A DNA stretch of 64,000 nt from Sulfopaludibacter sp963815475 (GTDB taxonomy: Bacteria; Acidobacteriota; Terriglobia; Bryobacterales; Bryobacteraceae). Below, one piece after another: positions 29,291 through 38,529 of the stretch. Location: contig CAWFHD010000003.1 in the NCBI GenBank assembly GCA_963815475.1, positions 2,356,001 through 2,420,000 on the forward strand, in the 5' to 3' direction. The position numbers were made by a program, and so were the translations under genes. The notes beneath the pieces are model-generated. The model worked only from the letters and a program-made list of their open reading frames with translations. It ran no database searches and was not told the DNA's origin. Each line of letters starts with the position of its first letter. The stretch's first letter is position 1.

Positions 29291-29463
29291 TCCGACCTGT
29301 GGAAGGTGCCCGCTGTTTTGTGACTAGTGCTCTTCTCAACTGAGTCTAGTATATCGACAAGCAGAGCTGTATATCTTCTACGTGCTTTACTTCCCGCATC
29401 GTAGGCAAACCCTCGCGCCATCTGATCTGCGCAAACCTTCGCATGCGAGCCAGTCCGCTCCTG

Positions 29464-31953
29464 TCATTCTTCCCGCAGGGCAGTCATCGGCTCCAGGCGG
29501 GAAGCGCGGCGGGCGGGCAGATAGCTGGCGCCTTGTGTGATGGCGGCCAGCAGCAGAATCGCGAGTGCGAGCGTGCCGGCATCGTTGGGCCGCAACCCGA
29601 ACAGGAGGGATTCAATATAGTTGGCGGCCACCAAAGCCAGTGCGGCGCCGACCGCGAGCCCGATAGCCAGCAGCGCGGCGGACTGGCGCAGAATCAGCGA
29701 CAGGATGTCGCCGCGATTGGCGCCAAGTGCGACCCGTACTCCGATTTCGCTGGTCCGCCGCGCCACCAGGTACGACATCACGCCGTACAGCCCGAGGGCG
29801 GCGATCAGAGCAGCCAACACGCCGAAGAAACTGGAAATCGTCGCCATCAGCCGCTCGCGGATTAAGCCCTCGGCAACGGTGGAGGCGAACGATTCGAAGT
29901 CCATGGTGATCTCGGGGCTGGTGGCGGCGACGACGCCGCGCGTCCGCGAAATCACGTCGGCGAGCGGCGCGGAGGATCGAATGAGAAACTGGGCGGCCGG
30001 AGAGACCCCGGTTTGTTGATCGAGAGAGAGGAATGCGATGGGGCCGAACTCTTCGCGGAGGCTCAGATACTTGGTGTCGGGCGCCACACCCACGACCTCG
30101 AACACCGTCTCCGGTTCGCTGGGCGTGGACTCGCGGCGGAAGCTCCGGCCCACGGGATTCTCGCCCAGCCCTACCTGGCGCGCGAAGGATTGATTCACGA
30201 TCGCGACGGGCTGGGAGCGCACGGTATCGCGGTTGTCGAAATCGCGGCCGGCCAGCAGCGGCATGCTCATCGTTTTCAGGTATCCGCCACCAATCCAGGT
30301 GAAGTGGGCGTCGACCTTGGCGCGGCCATCGCCGGCATCTGTCCAGACGCGGTGACTGATGCTGCCGCCGCTGAGCGGTAGCATATCGGCTTCGGCGGCG
30401 CCATCCACGCCCGGAAGCGCGCGCAGTTTGGCCAGCATGTCCTGCCTGAATGCAATGCGCCGATCTGTCGGGATCGGCAAACGGCGGAAATCCAGATTCG
30501 CGATCAGGATGCCATTCTGCTGGAAGCCTGCATTCACGGAAAGCAGTTTGCGAAAGCTGCCGGAGAACAGCAGGGCGCCGACCAGCAGCACGAGCGAGAG
30601 CGCTACTTGCGATACCACCAGCACCTGGCGCAGGCCGAATCGTTCGCGATTGCCGGTTTGCCCGCGTCCTTTTCCCCGCATGGCTTCGGCAGCCGCCACG
30701 CGGGTGGCTCGCCACGCCGGCGCCAGGCCGAACAGCAGACATGTTAAGGTGGCAACCACGGTGGTGAAGGAAAGCACGGCGCGATCAGGCGACAGGTCCA
30801 GCGATAGCGGATCGCCTTTCGTGGCAAGCAGCGCCACCAGAAACTGACTCATCGCGCCCGAGAGGAACAGTCCAAGCCCTGCGCCTCCGGCCGCCAACAA
30901 CAGGCTTTCCGCCATCAATTGCCGGATGAGCGTGCCGCGCGACGCGCCCATCGCCATGCGCACCGCGATTTCGTGTTCGCGCGCAGTGGCTCGCGCCAGC
31001 ATCAGGTTGGCCAGATTGGCGCAGGCGATCAACAGCACCATTCCCGCAGTGATGAGCAGCAGCGTGAGGGGGTCGCTATAATTGCGCCGCAAAAGGGAAA
31101 CACCGGTATTGCCCGGCTCCGCCACCAGCTTGGTGTTGAGGTAATCCTTGATGCTGACCTTGGGATAATTCGCCGGCAGAGTCGCTTGAAACAGACCGGG
31201 CGAGAGCACCTGCAAGCGCGCATTCGCTCGCTCCATAGTAATGCCAGGTTTGAGCCGGCCCACGGTGGTGAGCCACCAGACGGTGCCGCGGTTGAGCCAG
31301 TCGCCTTCGGTCCACAGAGCCGCCTGCGAGCAGATAGGCGCCGCCACATCGTAAGCGCGGCCGATCTCGAGACCGGAGAATCCGGCAGGCGTCACGCCGA
31401 TGATCTCGACGGGTTGGTAGTTGAGCGTGAGTTTGCTGCCGATGGCGGAAGGCTCGCCGCCGAATTCCCGCTGCCAGAAAGCGTAGCTGATGACGGCGCC
31501 GGGCACACCGCAGCCGCGATGGTCGTCAGCGGCTGTAAAGACGCGACCGCGCAGCGCCGGGACGCCCAACACGCGGAAGAAATCGCCGTTGACGAACATC
31601 CCAAGCGCCAGCCGCTCCTCGCCGCCTGTGGAGAGTCCGAAATTGTTATCCCACCAGGCCGCTACGCCGGTGAAGACATCCTGCGTTTCGCGAAAGCGTT
31701 CAAACAGCGGGTTGCTGAGGGCCGGATACGGACTAGGGTGGCTTCCGCGCGTGCCTGCGTTCAGGTGAAGCAGTGCCAGTTGCTGCGGTTCGGCCACCGG
31801 CAGCGTGCGCAAGCGAATCGTCTCGACGAGTTGGAAGATGGCAGTATTTGCCCCGATTCCAAGGGCCAACGAGAGGATCGCAACCATTGTAAACGCGGGG
31901 TTTTGACGCAGGGTGCGGAGTCCGTAGCGAACGTCGCGAATGATTGCCGGCAT
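29464..31953 (-). CDS. ADOP-type ABC transporter permease (MacB/FtsX family)
   Basis: This is about 829 residues from MPAIIRDVRYGLRTLRQNPAF; the frame is open 9 codons further upstream. It has the duplicated MacB layout: N-terminal helix (NPAFTMVAILSLALGIGANTAIF), a large periplasmic MacB_PCD domain, three helices with FtsX signature LTLLLITAGMVLLIACANLANLMLARATAREHEIAVRMAMGASR, then a second periplasmic domain and FtsX unit (LYGVMSYLVARRTSEIGVRVALGANRGDIL). No ATPase gene adjoins it, which is the defining oddity of the acidobacterial duplicated orphan permeases. The substrate is unknown, possibly a lipoprotein or toxic compound. Confidence 0.9.
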   Translation of the reverse strand: MPAIIRDVRYGLRTLRQNPAFTMVAILSLALGIGANTAIFQLVETIRLRTLPVAEPQQLALLHLNAGTRGSHPSPYPALSNPLFERFRETQDVFTGVAAWWDNNFGLSTGGEERLALGMFVNGDFFRVLGVPALRGRVFTAADDHRGCGVPGAVISYAFWQREFGGEPSAIGSKLTLNYQPVEIIGVTPAGFSGLEIGRAYDVAAPICSQAALWTEGDWLNRGTVWWLTTVGRLKPGITMERANARLQVLSPGLFQATLPANYPKVSIKDYLNTKLVAEPGNTGVSLLRRNYSDPLTLLLITAGMVLLIACANLANLMLARATAREHEIAVRMAMGASRGTLIRQLMAESLLLAAGGAGLGLFLSGAMSQFLVALLATKGDPLSLDLSPDRAVLSFTTVVATLTCLLFGLAPAWRATRVAAAEAMRGKGRGQTGNRERFGLRQVLVVSQVALSLVLLVGALLFSGSFRKLLSVNAGFQQNGILIANLDFRRLPIPTDRRIAFRQDMLAKLRALPGVDGAAEADMLPLSGGSISHRVWTDAGDGRAKVDAHFTWIGGGYLKTMSMPLLAGRDFDNRDTVRSQPVAIVNQSFARQVGLGENPVGRSFRRESTPSEPETVFEVVGVAPDTKYLSLREEFGPIAFLSLDQQTGVSPAAQFLIRSSAPLADVISRTRGVVAATSPEITMDFESFASTVAEGLIRERLMATISSFFGVLAALIAALGLYGVMSYLVARRTSEIGVRVALGANRGDILSLILRQSAALLAIGLAVGAALALVAANYIESLLFGLRPNDAGTLALAILLLAAITQGASYLPARRASRLEPMTALREE

Positions 31954-32045
31954 ATACAAGCATCCTGCCAGCCACCCCAAGGGCCTGATTCTACAAGACC
32001 GTGTTCACCGTGAGCGTCCGGTTTTGGGACAGGTTCCGAAAAGCT

Positions 32046-32996
32046 CTACGCGAAGAACGCCCGCCATGTGGTTACCACCAAAGCATGGGTGACCACTCCG
32101 GCGCGAATCCCCCCTGAGAGATTGCGTGCCCGGCCGCAGAAGAATCCCAGCAGCCCTCCCATCAGAACCCAGCTCCATCCGCGAAACGGATAGTGGATCA
32201 GACCGAAAACCACGCTCGTGAGCAGCAGCCCCGCCGTCTGATTGTGCGTCCATTTTTCGAACCAGGCCTGCAGCACGCCGCGGAAGAAGAACTCCTCGGT
32301 CAGCGAAATGAACCATAGGAATCCCAAAAAGGTGGCCGCCACCACCCACACCGGTTTCGGTGGAATCAGATGCGTAGCGCGAATGGCCAGCGCCAGGGGC
32401 AGCCCCACAATCAGGAAATAGAGATAGTGCAAAGCGCCGATTCGCCACTCTCGCCCTGTCGGAATGAACCCGTATCCGGTCTCCGGCACGCGCCGTTCAA
32501 TCATCAGAGCCAGAATCGCAAACGTGTATAGCCCCACCTTGCCGACAATCACAAGGTTCTCTTTATGCACGATGGGATATACCGGCTCGAAGTACTTGCC
32601 GAGCAGGACCACGCCGGTGAGCGCCAGAAAAGCCAGGTCGACCACCGGATGCGGTGGCAGCACCACGTACCAAAGGCCTAGCGCCAAACCCACCGCCGCC
32701 ACCCGCGCCAGGCTGGTCCAGTGGAACGGGATCGCGCCGCAGCAACAGGCCAGGTAAGGCCCCACCATCACCGCCAGCGCGGCCAGCGGAAATCGGCGCG
32801 GGCCGGAGAGAATTTCGCGCAGGTGAGGAAAGCCGGTTACCAGATAGAATGGATACGCAATGAGAATGGCCGCGATCACCGGCAGGGCCGTCCAACTGGG
32901 GATGCCTTTCCAATGCGCGTACCCTACGCCCGCCGCGCCTAGCGAAATCCAGCCGATCAGAAGAGCCGCCTGGAACGCCCGCAGCGATTTGGCCAT
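32046..32996 (-). CDS. CPBP-family intramembrane metalloprotease
   Basis: This is a 316-residue polytopic protein from MAKSLRAFQAALLIGWISLG; upstream in-frame starts exist, but they overlap the divergent gene. The C-terminal half has the Abi/CAAX (CPBP) motifs: the Glu-Glu pair in LTEEFFFRGVLQAWFEK, the conserved His in SVVFGLIHYPF, and GGIRAGVVTHALV. Family members cleave prenylated or other membrane substrates, or confer bacteriocin self-immunity. No bacteriocin gene is seen. The start codon lies 5 bases from a candidate start of the divergent secreted-protein gene. Confidence 0.85.
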   Translation of the reverse strand: MAKSLRAFQAALLIGWISLGAAGVGYAHWKGIPSWTALPVIAAILIAYPFYLVTGFPHLREILSGPRRFPLAALAVMVGPYLACCCGAIPFHWTSLARVAAVGLALGLWYVVLPPHPVVDLAFLALTGVVLLGKYFEPVYPIVHKENLVIVGKVGLYTFAILALMIERRVPETGYGFIPTGREWRIGALHYLYFLIVGLPLALAIRATHLIPPKPVWVVAATFLGFLWFISLTEEFFFRGVLQAWFEKWTHNQTAGLLLTSVVFGLIHYPFRGWSWVLMGGLLGFFCGRARNLSGGIRAGVVTHALVVTTWRAFFA

Positions 32997-33717
32997 CGCG
33001 CTCATTCTAACATCCGTGCTTTTAACGGCCTCCCGACCGGTAGCGGCCCAGGAAGCGCCTCGCAATCTGGCGAAACTGGTGGCGCATCGTGAGAGCGAAA
33101 CCGAAGCCGAGCGCAACGAATACACCTATCGCCAGTCCGTGACCATCGACGAATTGGACGATCATGGCGGAGCCCGCGGTCAATACCGCGAAGCCCGCGA
33201 CATCATCTTCTCCCCCAAACACGAACGCAGCGAGCAACTGATCGGCAAGGCGCAGAACAACCTGAAATTCCTCATCATGACTGACGAGGATTTCCACGAC
33301 ATCCGCGACATCCAACCCCTGGTCCTGACCGAAGACCGCCTCTTCAACTACGAAACCAAATTCCGCGGCGAGGAGACAGTGGACGATGTGGACTGCTGGG
33401 TGCTCCAAGTCCGGCCGCGCCAGATCCTCGATGCACAGCGCTTCTTCGACGGCACCATTTGGGTCGACAAAAAAGAGTACAACATCGTCCGCATGGAAGG
33501 CCAGGCCGTGCCGCAGATGCGATCGATGAAGAGCGAGAACCTATTCCCCCGCTTCACTACCATCCGAAAACCGATCGACGGCAAACACTGGTTCCCCATC
33601 TACACCTACGCCGACGACACCCTCCAATTCCGAACCGGCCCCCAAAGAGAGCGCCTCCGCATCGCCTACAGCAACTACAAAAGATTCGGAGTAGACTCCA
33701 CGTTCACCCCCAAATAA
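32989..33717 (+). CDS. Secreted protein with an outer-membrane-lipoprotein-sorting-like fold
   Basis: The product is about 242 residues if translation starts at the TTG at 32989, which gives a proper signal peptide (AIALILTSVLLTASRPVAAQ). The only upstream ATG (32860) would add 43 residues of no signal-peptide character and lies wholly inside the divergent CPBP gene. The mature part has NEYTYRQSVTIDELDDHGG, ETVDDVDCWVLQVRPR, FFDGTIWVDKKEYNIVRMEGQ and KHWFPIYTYADDTLQF, which suits the LolA/LolB-like half-barrel of acidobacterial exported proteins. Function is unknown. The start is uncertain. Confidence 0.7.
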   Translation: MAIALILTSVLLTASRPVAAQEAPRNLAKLVAHRESETEAERNEYTYRQSVTIDELDDHGGARGQYREARDIIFSPKHERSEQLIGKAQNNLKFLIMTDEDFHDIRDIQPLVLTEDRLFNYETKFRGEETVDDVDCWVLQVRPRQILDAQRFFDGTIWVDKKEYNIVRMEGQAVPQMRSMKSENLFPRFTTIRKPIDGKHWFPIYTYADDTLQFRTGPQRERLRIAYSNYKRFGVDSTFTPK

Positions 33718-33738
33718 CTCACCCGAAGCGCTCCTTCC

Positions 33739-33810
33739 GAGCCGCGACCGTAAGGGAGTCGGTGCTTCCGTACCAAGTGGGGCAGGCGCTTCCGCCTGGC
33801 GCTTCCGCCT
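33739..33810 (+). repeat. REP-like repeat copy 3 plus a tandem 13-bp duplication
   Basis: 33739-33763 is the third copy of the GAGCCGCGACCG..AAGGGAGTCGGT element. It is followed by two exact head-to-tail copies of GGCGCTTCCGCCT at 33785-33797 and 33798-33810. The rest of the 244-bp gap (33718-33961) is C-rich and I see no gene in it. Confidence 0.7.
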
Positions 33811-33961
33811 TTCAATTCGAGCGAAGCTCGGACCGCTTTTCGACCCTGTCCAGCCGGGCGACCCCTTCTTCCCCAACTCGCGCCCGCTCCCCAACTCCCG
33901 CCGAACCGCACCTCCGCCCCAACCGCTCCCCCCGCCGCCCCATTGCGCTACGATAGGCACG

Positions 33962-34300
33962 ATGCGGCGATCGTTGCGGGTCACCTTGACCGTTGTGTCA
34001 GGCGTGGCCTTGATATCCTGCGGCCGGCGCGCCCTGGACCCCTGTGCAAACCAGACCTTTAACGCCCAAGCTTGCCAGGACGCCGTCCACAGCGGCGGCT
34101 ACTTTTGGAATGGCACGTGGTACCCGATGACCTACACGCACCCCTATCCCTTCTACTACGACTCGTATCAGAGTTATCGCGGACCCTCAAGCGGAGCCAG
34201 TGCGGCGTCCTACGCCCGCCCCTCCGGCGTCGAACGCGGCGGCTTTGGCTCCACCGGCGAAGCCCACGGCGCATCGGGCGGCGAAGGAGTTGGCGAATAA
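33962..34300 (+). CDS. Small lipoprotein, YgiB (DUF1190)-like
   Basis: This 112-residue protein has signal TLTVVSGVALISC; the lipobox LISC predicts acylation at Cys20. The mature part has two further Cys (DPCANQTFNAQACQDAV), an aromatic patch GGYFWNGTWYPMTYTHPYPFYYD and a Gly/Ser-rich tail. Its stop codon directly abuts the ATG of a glutathionylspermidine-synthase-like gene. That matches the YgiB-YgiC gene pair of enterobacteria, where the first gene is an outer-membrane lipoprotein. The YgiB call rests on context and general shape, not on strong motif identity. Confidence 0.7.
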   Translation: MRRSLRVTLTVVSGVALISCGRRALDPCANQTFNAQACQDAVHSGGYFWNGTWYPMTYTHPYPFYYDSYQSYRGPSSGASAASYARPSGVERGGFGSTGEAHGASGGEGVGE

Positions 34301-35431
34301 ATGCGGCGCGTACCGTCCACACCGCGCGAAAACTGGCAAAAGAAAGTGGAGGAAGCCGGTCTGATCTGGCATTCCGGCACGCAGCCATATTGGGACGAGT
34401 CCGCCTTCTACGAATTCACGGCCAAAGAAGTGGACGTCCTCGAAGCCGCCACCAACGAACTGGAGACCATGACGCTGGCGGCCGCGCAGCACATCATCGA
34501 CAACAAGCTATATGCGCGCATGGGAATTCCGGAAAACGCCGTCCCGTTGATCGAGAGTTCCTGGGAAGCCGAACCGCCGTCCCTCTACGGGCGTTTCGAC
34601 TTCGCGTTCGACGGCGCGAAGCCGCCCAAACTACTCGAATTCAACGCCGACACGCCAACCTCACTACTCGAGGCGGCTGTGGTGCAGTGGTATTGGCTGC
34701 AGGACGCACACCCCAAGCGCGACCAGTTCAACTCCATCCACGAGCGTCTGATTGCGCTCTGGAAGCAACTCACACCGTACCTGCCCGATCGGAGCATTCG
34801 CTTCTGCTCCATGGACGACATCGAAGACGGCATGACCGTGACCTACCTCGAAGACACGGCGCGGCAAGCCGGGCTCACTGCCTCCAGCTTTCCCATCCGC
34901 GAAATCGGATGGGACGGCAGCACCTTCGTAGGCCCCGACGACCATCCTCTGGGCGCAGTCTTCAAACTTTATCCGTGGGAATGGATGGTGCGCGAGGCCT
35001 TCGCGCGGCACCTGGCTGTCGCTCCCACGCTCTGGATGGAGCCGGCCTGGAAGATGCTCCTCTCCAATAAGGGCCTGCTGCCGGTGTTATGGTCGCTCTA
35101 TCCCCGTCATCCTTACCTGCTCGAAGCCAGCTTCGACTCACCCGGTTTGATGATGTCGTGGGTGAAGAAGCCGCTTCTCGGCCGCGAAGGCGCCAACATC
35201 ACTCTCCACCGGCCCGGAATGGACGTCCAGACAGATGGCGACTACGGCGCCGAGGGCTTCGTTTATCAGGAAGCCGCCGCAATGTCCGCGGTGGACGGCC
35301 GGTATTCCGTCATCGGCAGTTGGGCCATCGGACACGAAGAGGGCAATGTCTCAGGCGGCATGGGAATCCGCGAATCCGATTCGCCAATCACCACCAACAC
35401 CAGCCGGTTCGTCCCACACCTGTTCAGCTAA
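34301..35431 (+). CDS. Glutathionylspermidine synthase-family ATP-grasp protein (YgiC-like)
   Basis: This 376-residue protein is the length of YgiC. Motifs include QPYWDESAFYEF, PSLYGRFDFAFDG..KLLEFNADTPTSLLEAAVVQWYW, VFKLYPWEWM, LSNKGLLPVLWSLYPRHPYLLEASF, and KKPLLGREGANI..YQEAAAM, typical of the ATP-grasp half of glutathionylspermidine synthase. The family joins an amine to a carboxylate using ATP; for the YgiC subgroup the substrate is not firmly known. With a lipoprotein gene directly upstream (zero spacing), it may modify a cell-envelope component. Confidence 0.88.
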   Translation: MRRVPSTPRENWQKKVEEAGLIWHSGTQPYWDESAFYEFTAKEVDVLEAATNELETMTLAAAQHIIDNKLYARMGIPENAVPLIESSWEAEPPSLYGRFDFAFDGAKPPKLLEFNADTPTSLLEAAVVQWYWLQDAHPKRDQFNSIHERLIALWKQLTPYLPDRSIRFCSMDDIEDGMTVTYLEDTARQAGLTASSFPIREIGWDGSTFVGPDDHPLGAVFKLYPWEWMVREAFARHLAVAPTLWMEPAWKMLLSNKGLLPVLWSLYPRHPYLLEASFDSPGLMMSWVKKPLLGREGANITLHRPGMDVQTDGDYGAEGFVYQEAAAMSAVDGRYSVIGSWAIGHEEGNVSGGMGIRESDSPITTNTSRFVPHLFS

Positions 35432-35440
35432 ACTGCTGGA

Positions 35441-36406
35441 TCAACCCAGATAATCGAACAAGGTCTGGGTCGGCATCTTTCCCTGTGTTTGAAAAGCAGC
35501 CTGGAGCTGCGTGTTGCACTGTGTCAATTGGAGCGCGGCACTGGGAATGTCGGCGTCCTCCGTATTGCCGATCTCGGTTTGCAATTGAGTGCTGTACTGG
35601 TTCGCGAAGTCAGCGGCCCCCTGGATGCGATCCTCCACCGTCCCGTAAAACGCTTCCGCATTGTTGATATGAGTCGATGCCGCCTTCAGCGACGTGATGG
35701 AATTGGTAACGCCGGTCTGGTCGCTATTCAATAGCGAGATCCGCAAACTGTTCAAGGAGGCAAAGACGTTGTCGGTCGCCGGCGACCCGTCGGCATTGTT
35801 GTCGTCGAAAATCTGCTGCGCCGTCTGCGATACGGCGAACGAGCCGCCCGCCGGATCTTCCACCTGGCGGGTGGCGGAAGGGTTGGCAAGCTGCGTCACC
35901 CCACGTAAGGTGGCCGGATCCACTGGCAACGACGGGTCCACAGGCGCTGTCGTCGGTGGCAGTAGATCGAGTTGGTACGTAGGACTACCTTCCTGATCGC
36001 CGCTGAAGACATACCGTCCCTGCACCTGCGTCTGGCTGTAGGACACCATTTGCGCCTGTAGGGCCGCGACTTCTTGAGCCAGGCTGGCGCGCGTATCCGC
36101 GCTCGCAGTGGAGGTGGCGCCTTGGGCCGCCAGTGAGACGGCCCGATCCATCAGTGTCGCCGCCGCTGCCAGCGCGTTGTCTGCGCCAGCCGCGTCCGTA
36201 TTGGCAAGCGTGAGGTTCGACTGAATCTGCGTATTGCGCTGCAAGTTGGCGCGCAGTTGGAGTAGCGTATCGATTTGATCCGGCGAGTCGGACGCGACAT
36301 TAATCTTTTTGCCGGACGTGACCTCGGCGTTTGCCTGCGCGATGCGCTGTTGGACGCGGTTCACGTTGGCCAGGAAAAGCGCCGAAGATGGACTGAGTGT
36401 AGTCAT
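35441..36406 (-). CDS. flgL: Flagellar hook-filament junction protein FlgL
   Basis: FlgL (HAP3) caps the hook-filament junction outside the cell and is exported by the flagellar secretion system. The 321 residues carry the flagellin-type N-terminal coiled coil (VNRVQQRIAQANAEVTSGKKINVASDSPDQIDTLLQLRANL) and a shared C-terminal helix (TQLQTEIGNTEDADIPSAALQLTQCNTQLQAAFQ), with a variable middle domain. It is last in the flgM-flgN-like-flgK-flgL set, 10 bases after flgK, and is expected under sigma-28 control. It converges with the YgiC-like gene. Confidence 0.92.
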   Translation of the reverse strand: MTTLSPSSALFLANVNRVQQRIAQANAEVTSGKKINVASDSPDQIDTLLQLRANLQRNTQIQSNLTLANTDAAGADNALAAAATLMDRAVSLAAQGATSTASADTRASLAQEVAALQAQMVSYSQTQVQGRYVFSGDQEGSPTYQLDLLPPTTAPVDPSLPVDPATLRGVTQLANPSATRQVEDPAGGSFAVSQTAQQIFDDNNADGSPATDNVFASLNSLRISLLNSDQTGVTNSITSLKAASTHINNAEAFYGTVEDRIQGAADFANQYSTQLQTEIGNTEDADIPSAALQLTQCNTQLQAAFQTQGKMPTQTLFDYLG

Positions 36407-36416
36407 GTGAGAGATC

Positions 36417-37856
36417 CTATGACGTCGGCAACATTTGTATGGTGTCTAAGGTAAGTTGGTCCAGCACCGTGACCATACGGGCGGTGGCTTCGTAAGCCCT
36501 CTGGAATTGGATTACCTTCATGGCCTCTGCGTTCAAATCCACGCCGGATTCCTGCTGGCGTAGATTCTGAGCCTGCGCCACGGCCCCCTGCTCCACCTGC
36601 TGTTCGTTCGTGGCATCGGTCAGAGCGTTCCCCACACGCGACGCCATATCCCCGTAAAACGCAGTGACGCTTTCCCCAAGAACCTGATCGGCGCTATCTT
36701 GCGGATCGGCCAGTTGCGACAACGCCAGCGGGACGCCGTTCGATTGTACCGGCGGTCCCGGCAAACTGGCCGCCAGTTGGGCCCCCGTGATCGTCGAACT
36801 GACCGCCAGCGTCTGCGCCACATTGGAGCCGTTGTTTGTGTCGTAGGTGAATAGCGGAGGACCGGCCGTGACGCCATCCGCCAAAGTGCCCGAACCCAGC
36901 AGCGTGTTCACACGGCTCGCGAACTGCTGCGCCATCGTATTGATGTCCCCAGCCTGATTGGAATCCCCAATATACGTCGGCAGAATCTGGTTGCGTAAGT
37001 TCAGCAACGCCCCCAGTTGACCGGTGGTGATTCCGGCGGTTACGTCCGTCCCGTCGGAAGCCTGAATGTGCGCAGTGGGCGGACCGCTCGGATAGGCCGC
37101 CGCGGGATCTCCCGATTGCTGCAGATTGTACGAGATTGCATACTGCCGCGACCCGATCACCAGCGGCGTCTGGCCGTTCATCAGGAGAGTGTAAGAGCCG
37201 TCGGCCTGTTTGGTGGCGGTAAACGGAATGTCCTGGGAAAGCTGCTCCAGATCGGAGTGTATCTGCGCATCGAGCCCGGAATCGTTGCGATCGCCTTGCA
37301 TCACCTGCAGGTTGTATCGCGCCAATTGACCCGTCAGATGATTCACCTGGTCCACCGTCTGCTTCAACTGCTGGTTGGTCGTCTGAGTGACCTGCGCCAG
37401 GCCGGATGCGGTCTGTTGAAAGGCATGCGCCACGCTGGTCGCCTGATTGATGACGTTTTGCCGCGCATTCGTATCGCTGGGCGTCTGCCCCCACGCAGAG
37501 AACGCTTGAAACAAGTTGTTCAACGCGTAGGTAAGACCGCTCTTGCCGGTAACGTCGAAATTGGACTGCAAAGATGTGAGCGTGCTGACGTTTTGATTCG
37601 CCTGCCCCAATAACGTGCTCTGCTGTCGGACCGCCTCCTCTGCAAACTCGTCCCGCGCGCTTTGAACCGCTCCCGGAATGACTCCGCCCGATGCTCCGGA
37701 TTGCGGATCGAACGGCATCGCGATGAAGGTCTGAGTCTGAGCCGCGTACCCGGGCGTGGACGCATTGGCGACGTTATTCTGCGTCACCTGGAGTGCCCTG
37801 TCGAAGGCGCTCATCGCGCCCGCCGACATCAATAATGAGGAAAGAATGCTCGACAT
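36417..37856 (-). CDS. flgK: Flagellar hook-associated protein FlgK
   Basis: FlgK (HAP1) joins hook to filament. The 479-residue protein starts with the axial motif SAFDRALQVTQNNVANASTPGYAAQTQTF and ends with ESGVDLNAEAMKVIQFQRAYEATARMVTVLDQLTLDTIQML, the paired coiled-coil termini of rod/hook/HAP proteins. The central part (TGITTGQLGALLNLRNQILPTYIGDSNQAGDINTMAQQFASRVNTLL) is specific to FlgK. The length is slightly short of the typical 540 residues. It lies 7 bases after the FlgN-like gene. Confidence 0.94.
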   Translation of the reverse strand: MSSILSSLLMSAGAMSAFDRALQVTQNNVANASTPGYAAQTQTFIAMPFDPQSGASGGVIPGAVQSARDEFAEEAVRQQSTLLGQANQNVSTLTSLQSNFDVTGKSGLTYALNNLFQAFSAWGQTPSDTNARQNVINQATSVAHAFQQTASGLAQVTQTTNQQLKQTVDQVNHLTGQLARYNLQVMQGDRNDSGLDAQIHSDLEQLSQDIPFTATKQADGSYTLLMNGQTPLVIGSRQYAISYNLQQSGDPAAAYPSGPPTAHIQASDGTDVTAGITTGQLGALLNLRNQILPTYIGDSNQAGDINTMAQQFASRVNTLLGSGTLADGVTAGPPLFTYDTNNGSNVAQTLAVSSTITGAQLAASLPGPPVQSNGVPLALSQLADPQDSADQVLGESVTAFYGDMASRVGNALTDATNEQQVEQGAVAQAQNLRQQESGVDLNAEAMKVIQFQRAYEATARMVTVLDQLTLDTIQMLPTS

Positions 37857-37863
37857 GGCGATG

Positions 37864-38193
37864 CTAGCCTTCCATCGATACCCGTCCTGGCGCCGGCAGC
37901 GAAGTCATATCTCCGTCGGCGGTATAGCAGCCAGCGGTCATCGACCGCAGGATCTTGAACCAATGCTGGTGATACGCCGCCGCAGTCTCCAGCAGCCGCC
38001 CCACGCGCCGCGCAGAAGCCCGGAGCGAGCGCGCCTGCTTGCCAGGCGGCCGCGAATTCGACAGACGGGAAACCGCGCGGCCTAACAGTGCCGAGCACCG
38101 GTCGAGGTTCTCTGGCGTGGGATCGATCAATAAAACACAGGCAGCGTCAATTTCCCGCTGCGCCTCGTTCCACGACTGGAGACCGTCGGCCAT
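37864..38193 (-). CDS. FlgN-like flagellar chaperone candidate
   Basis: This is a 109-residue soluble, mostly helical protein starting MADGLQSWNEAQREIDAACVLLID. It sits exactly between flgM and flgK, 1 base after the flgM stop and 7 bases before flgK, the position of flgN in many bacteria. FlgN is the export chaperone of FlgK and FlgL. No diagnostic motif can be read because the family is very divergent. It also has many Arg (SRPPGKQARSLRASARRVGRLL). The call rests on position and size. Confidence 0.55.
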   Translation of the reverse strand: MADGLQSWNEAQREIDAACVLLIDPTPENLDRCSALLGRAVSRLSNSRPPGKQARSLRASARRVGRLLETAAAYHQHWFKILRSMTAGCYTADGDMTSLPAPGRVSMEG

Positions 38194-38194
38194 A

Positions 38195-38500
38195 CTACCC
38201 GTTCGCTCCCGCCAAAGCTTCGGCAATCACGCCGCGACTGGTTCCCATCGCGTCCGGATGGTATCCACCGCTTTGATATTGAGCGGTCAGCGACTGCACC
38301 CGCCCGGCTCTGTCCGAGCCAAACGACGACAGCACTCGTGAGAGACTGCCCAGTGCGCTCGACAACTCGACCCGGTCATTACTGGTGGAACTCGACCCGC
38401 CGCCGGCCCGCGTGGTTGACTCACGTTCCGTGCGTTGCGTCTCCGGTGCTCGCCCCGTTTCGGCGGCGGAACCGGTCAAATTACCTTCGTTGATTCTCAT
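38195..38500 (-). CDS. flgM: Anti-sigma-28 factor FlgM
   Basis: FlgM binds the flagellar sigma factor FliA until the hook is complete, then is exported. The 101-residue protein has a low-complexity, unfolded N-terminal half (Thr/Ser/Glu/Gly-rich) and the conserved C-terminal helix-rich motif DRVELSSALGSLSRVLSS..RAGRVQSLTAQYQSGGYHPDAMGTSRGVIAEAL, which is the FliA-binding region of the family. It is the first gene of the late flagellar operon and has a good sigma-28 promoter 30 bases upstream. Confidence 0.9.
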   Translation of the reverse strand: MRINEGNLTGSAAETGRAPETQRTERESTTRAGGGSSSTSNDRVELSSALGSLSRVLSSFGSDRAGRVQSLTAQYQSGGYHPDAMGTSRGVIAEALAGANG

Positions 38501-38529
38501 TTGCGTCTCGCCAACTCTGGCTACCAGTC

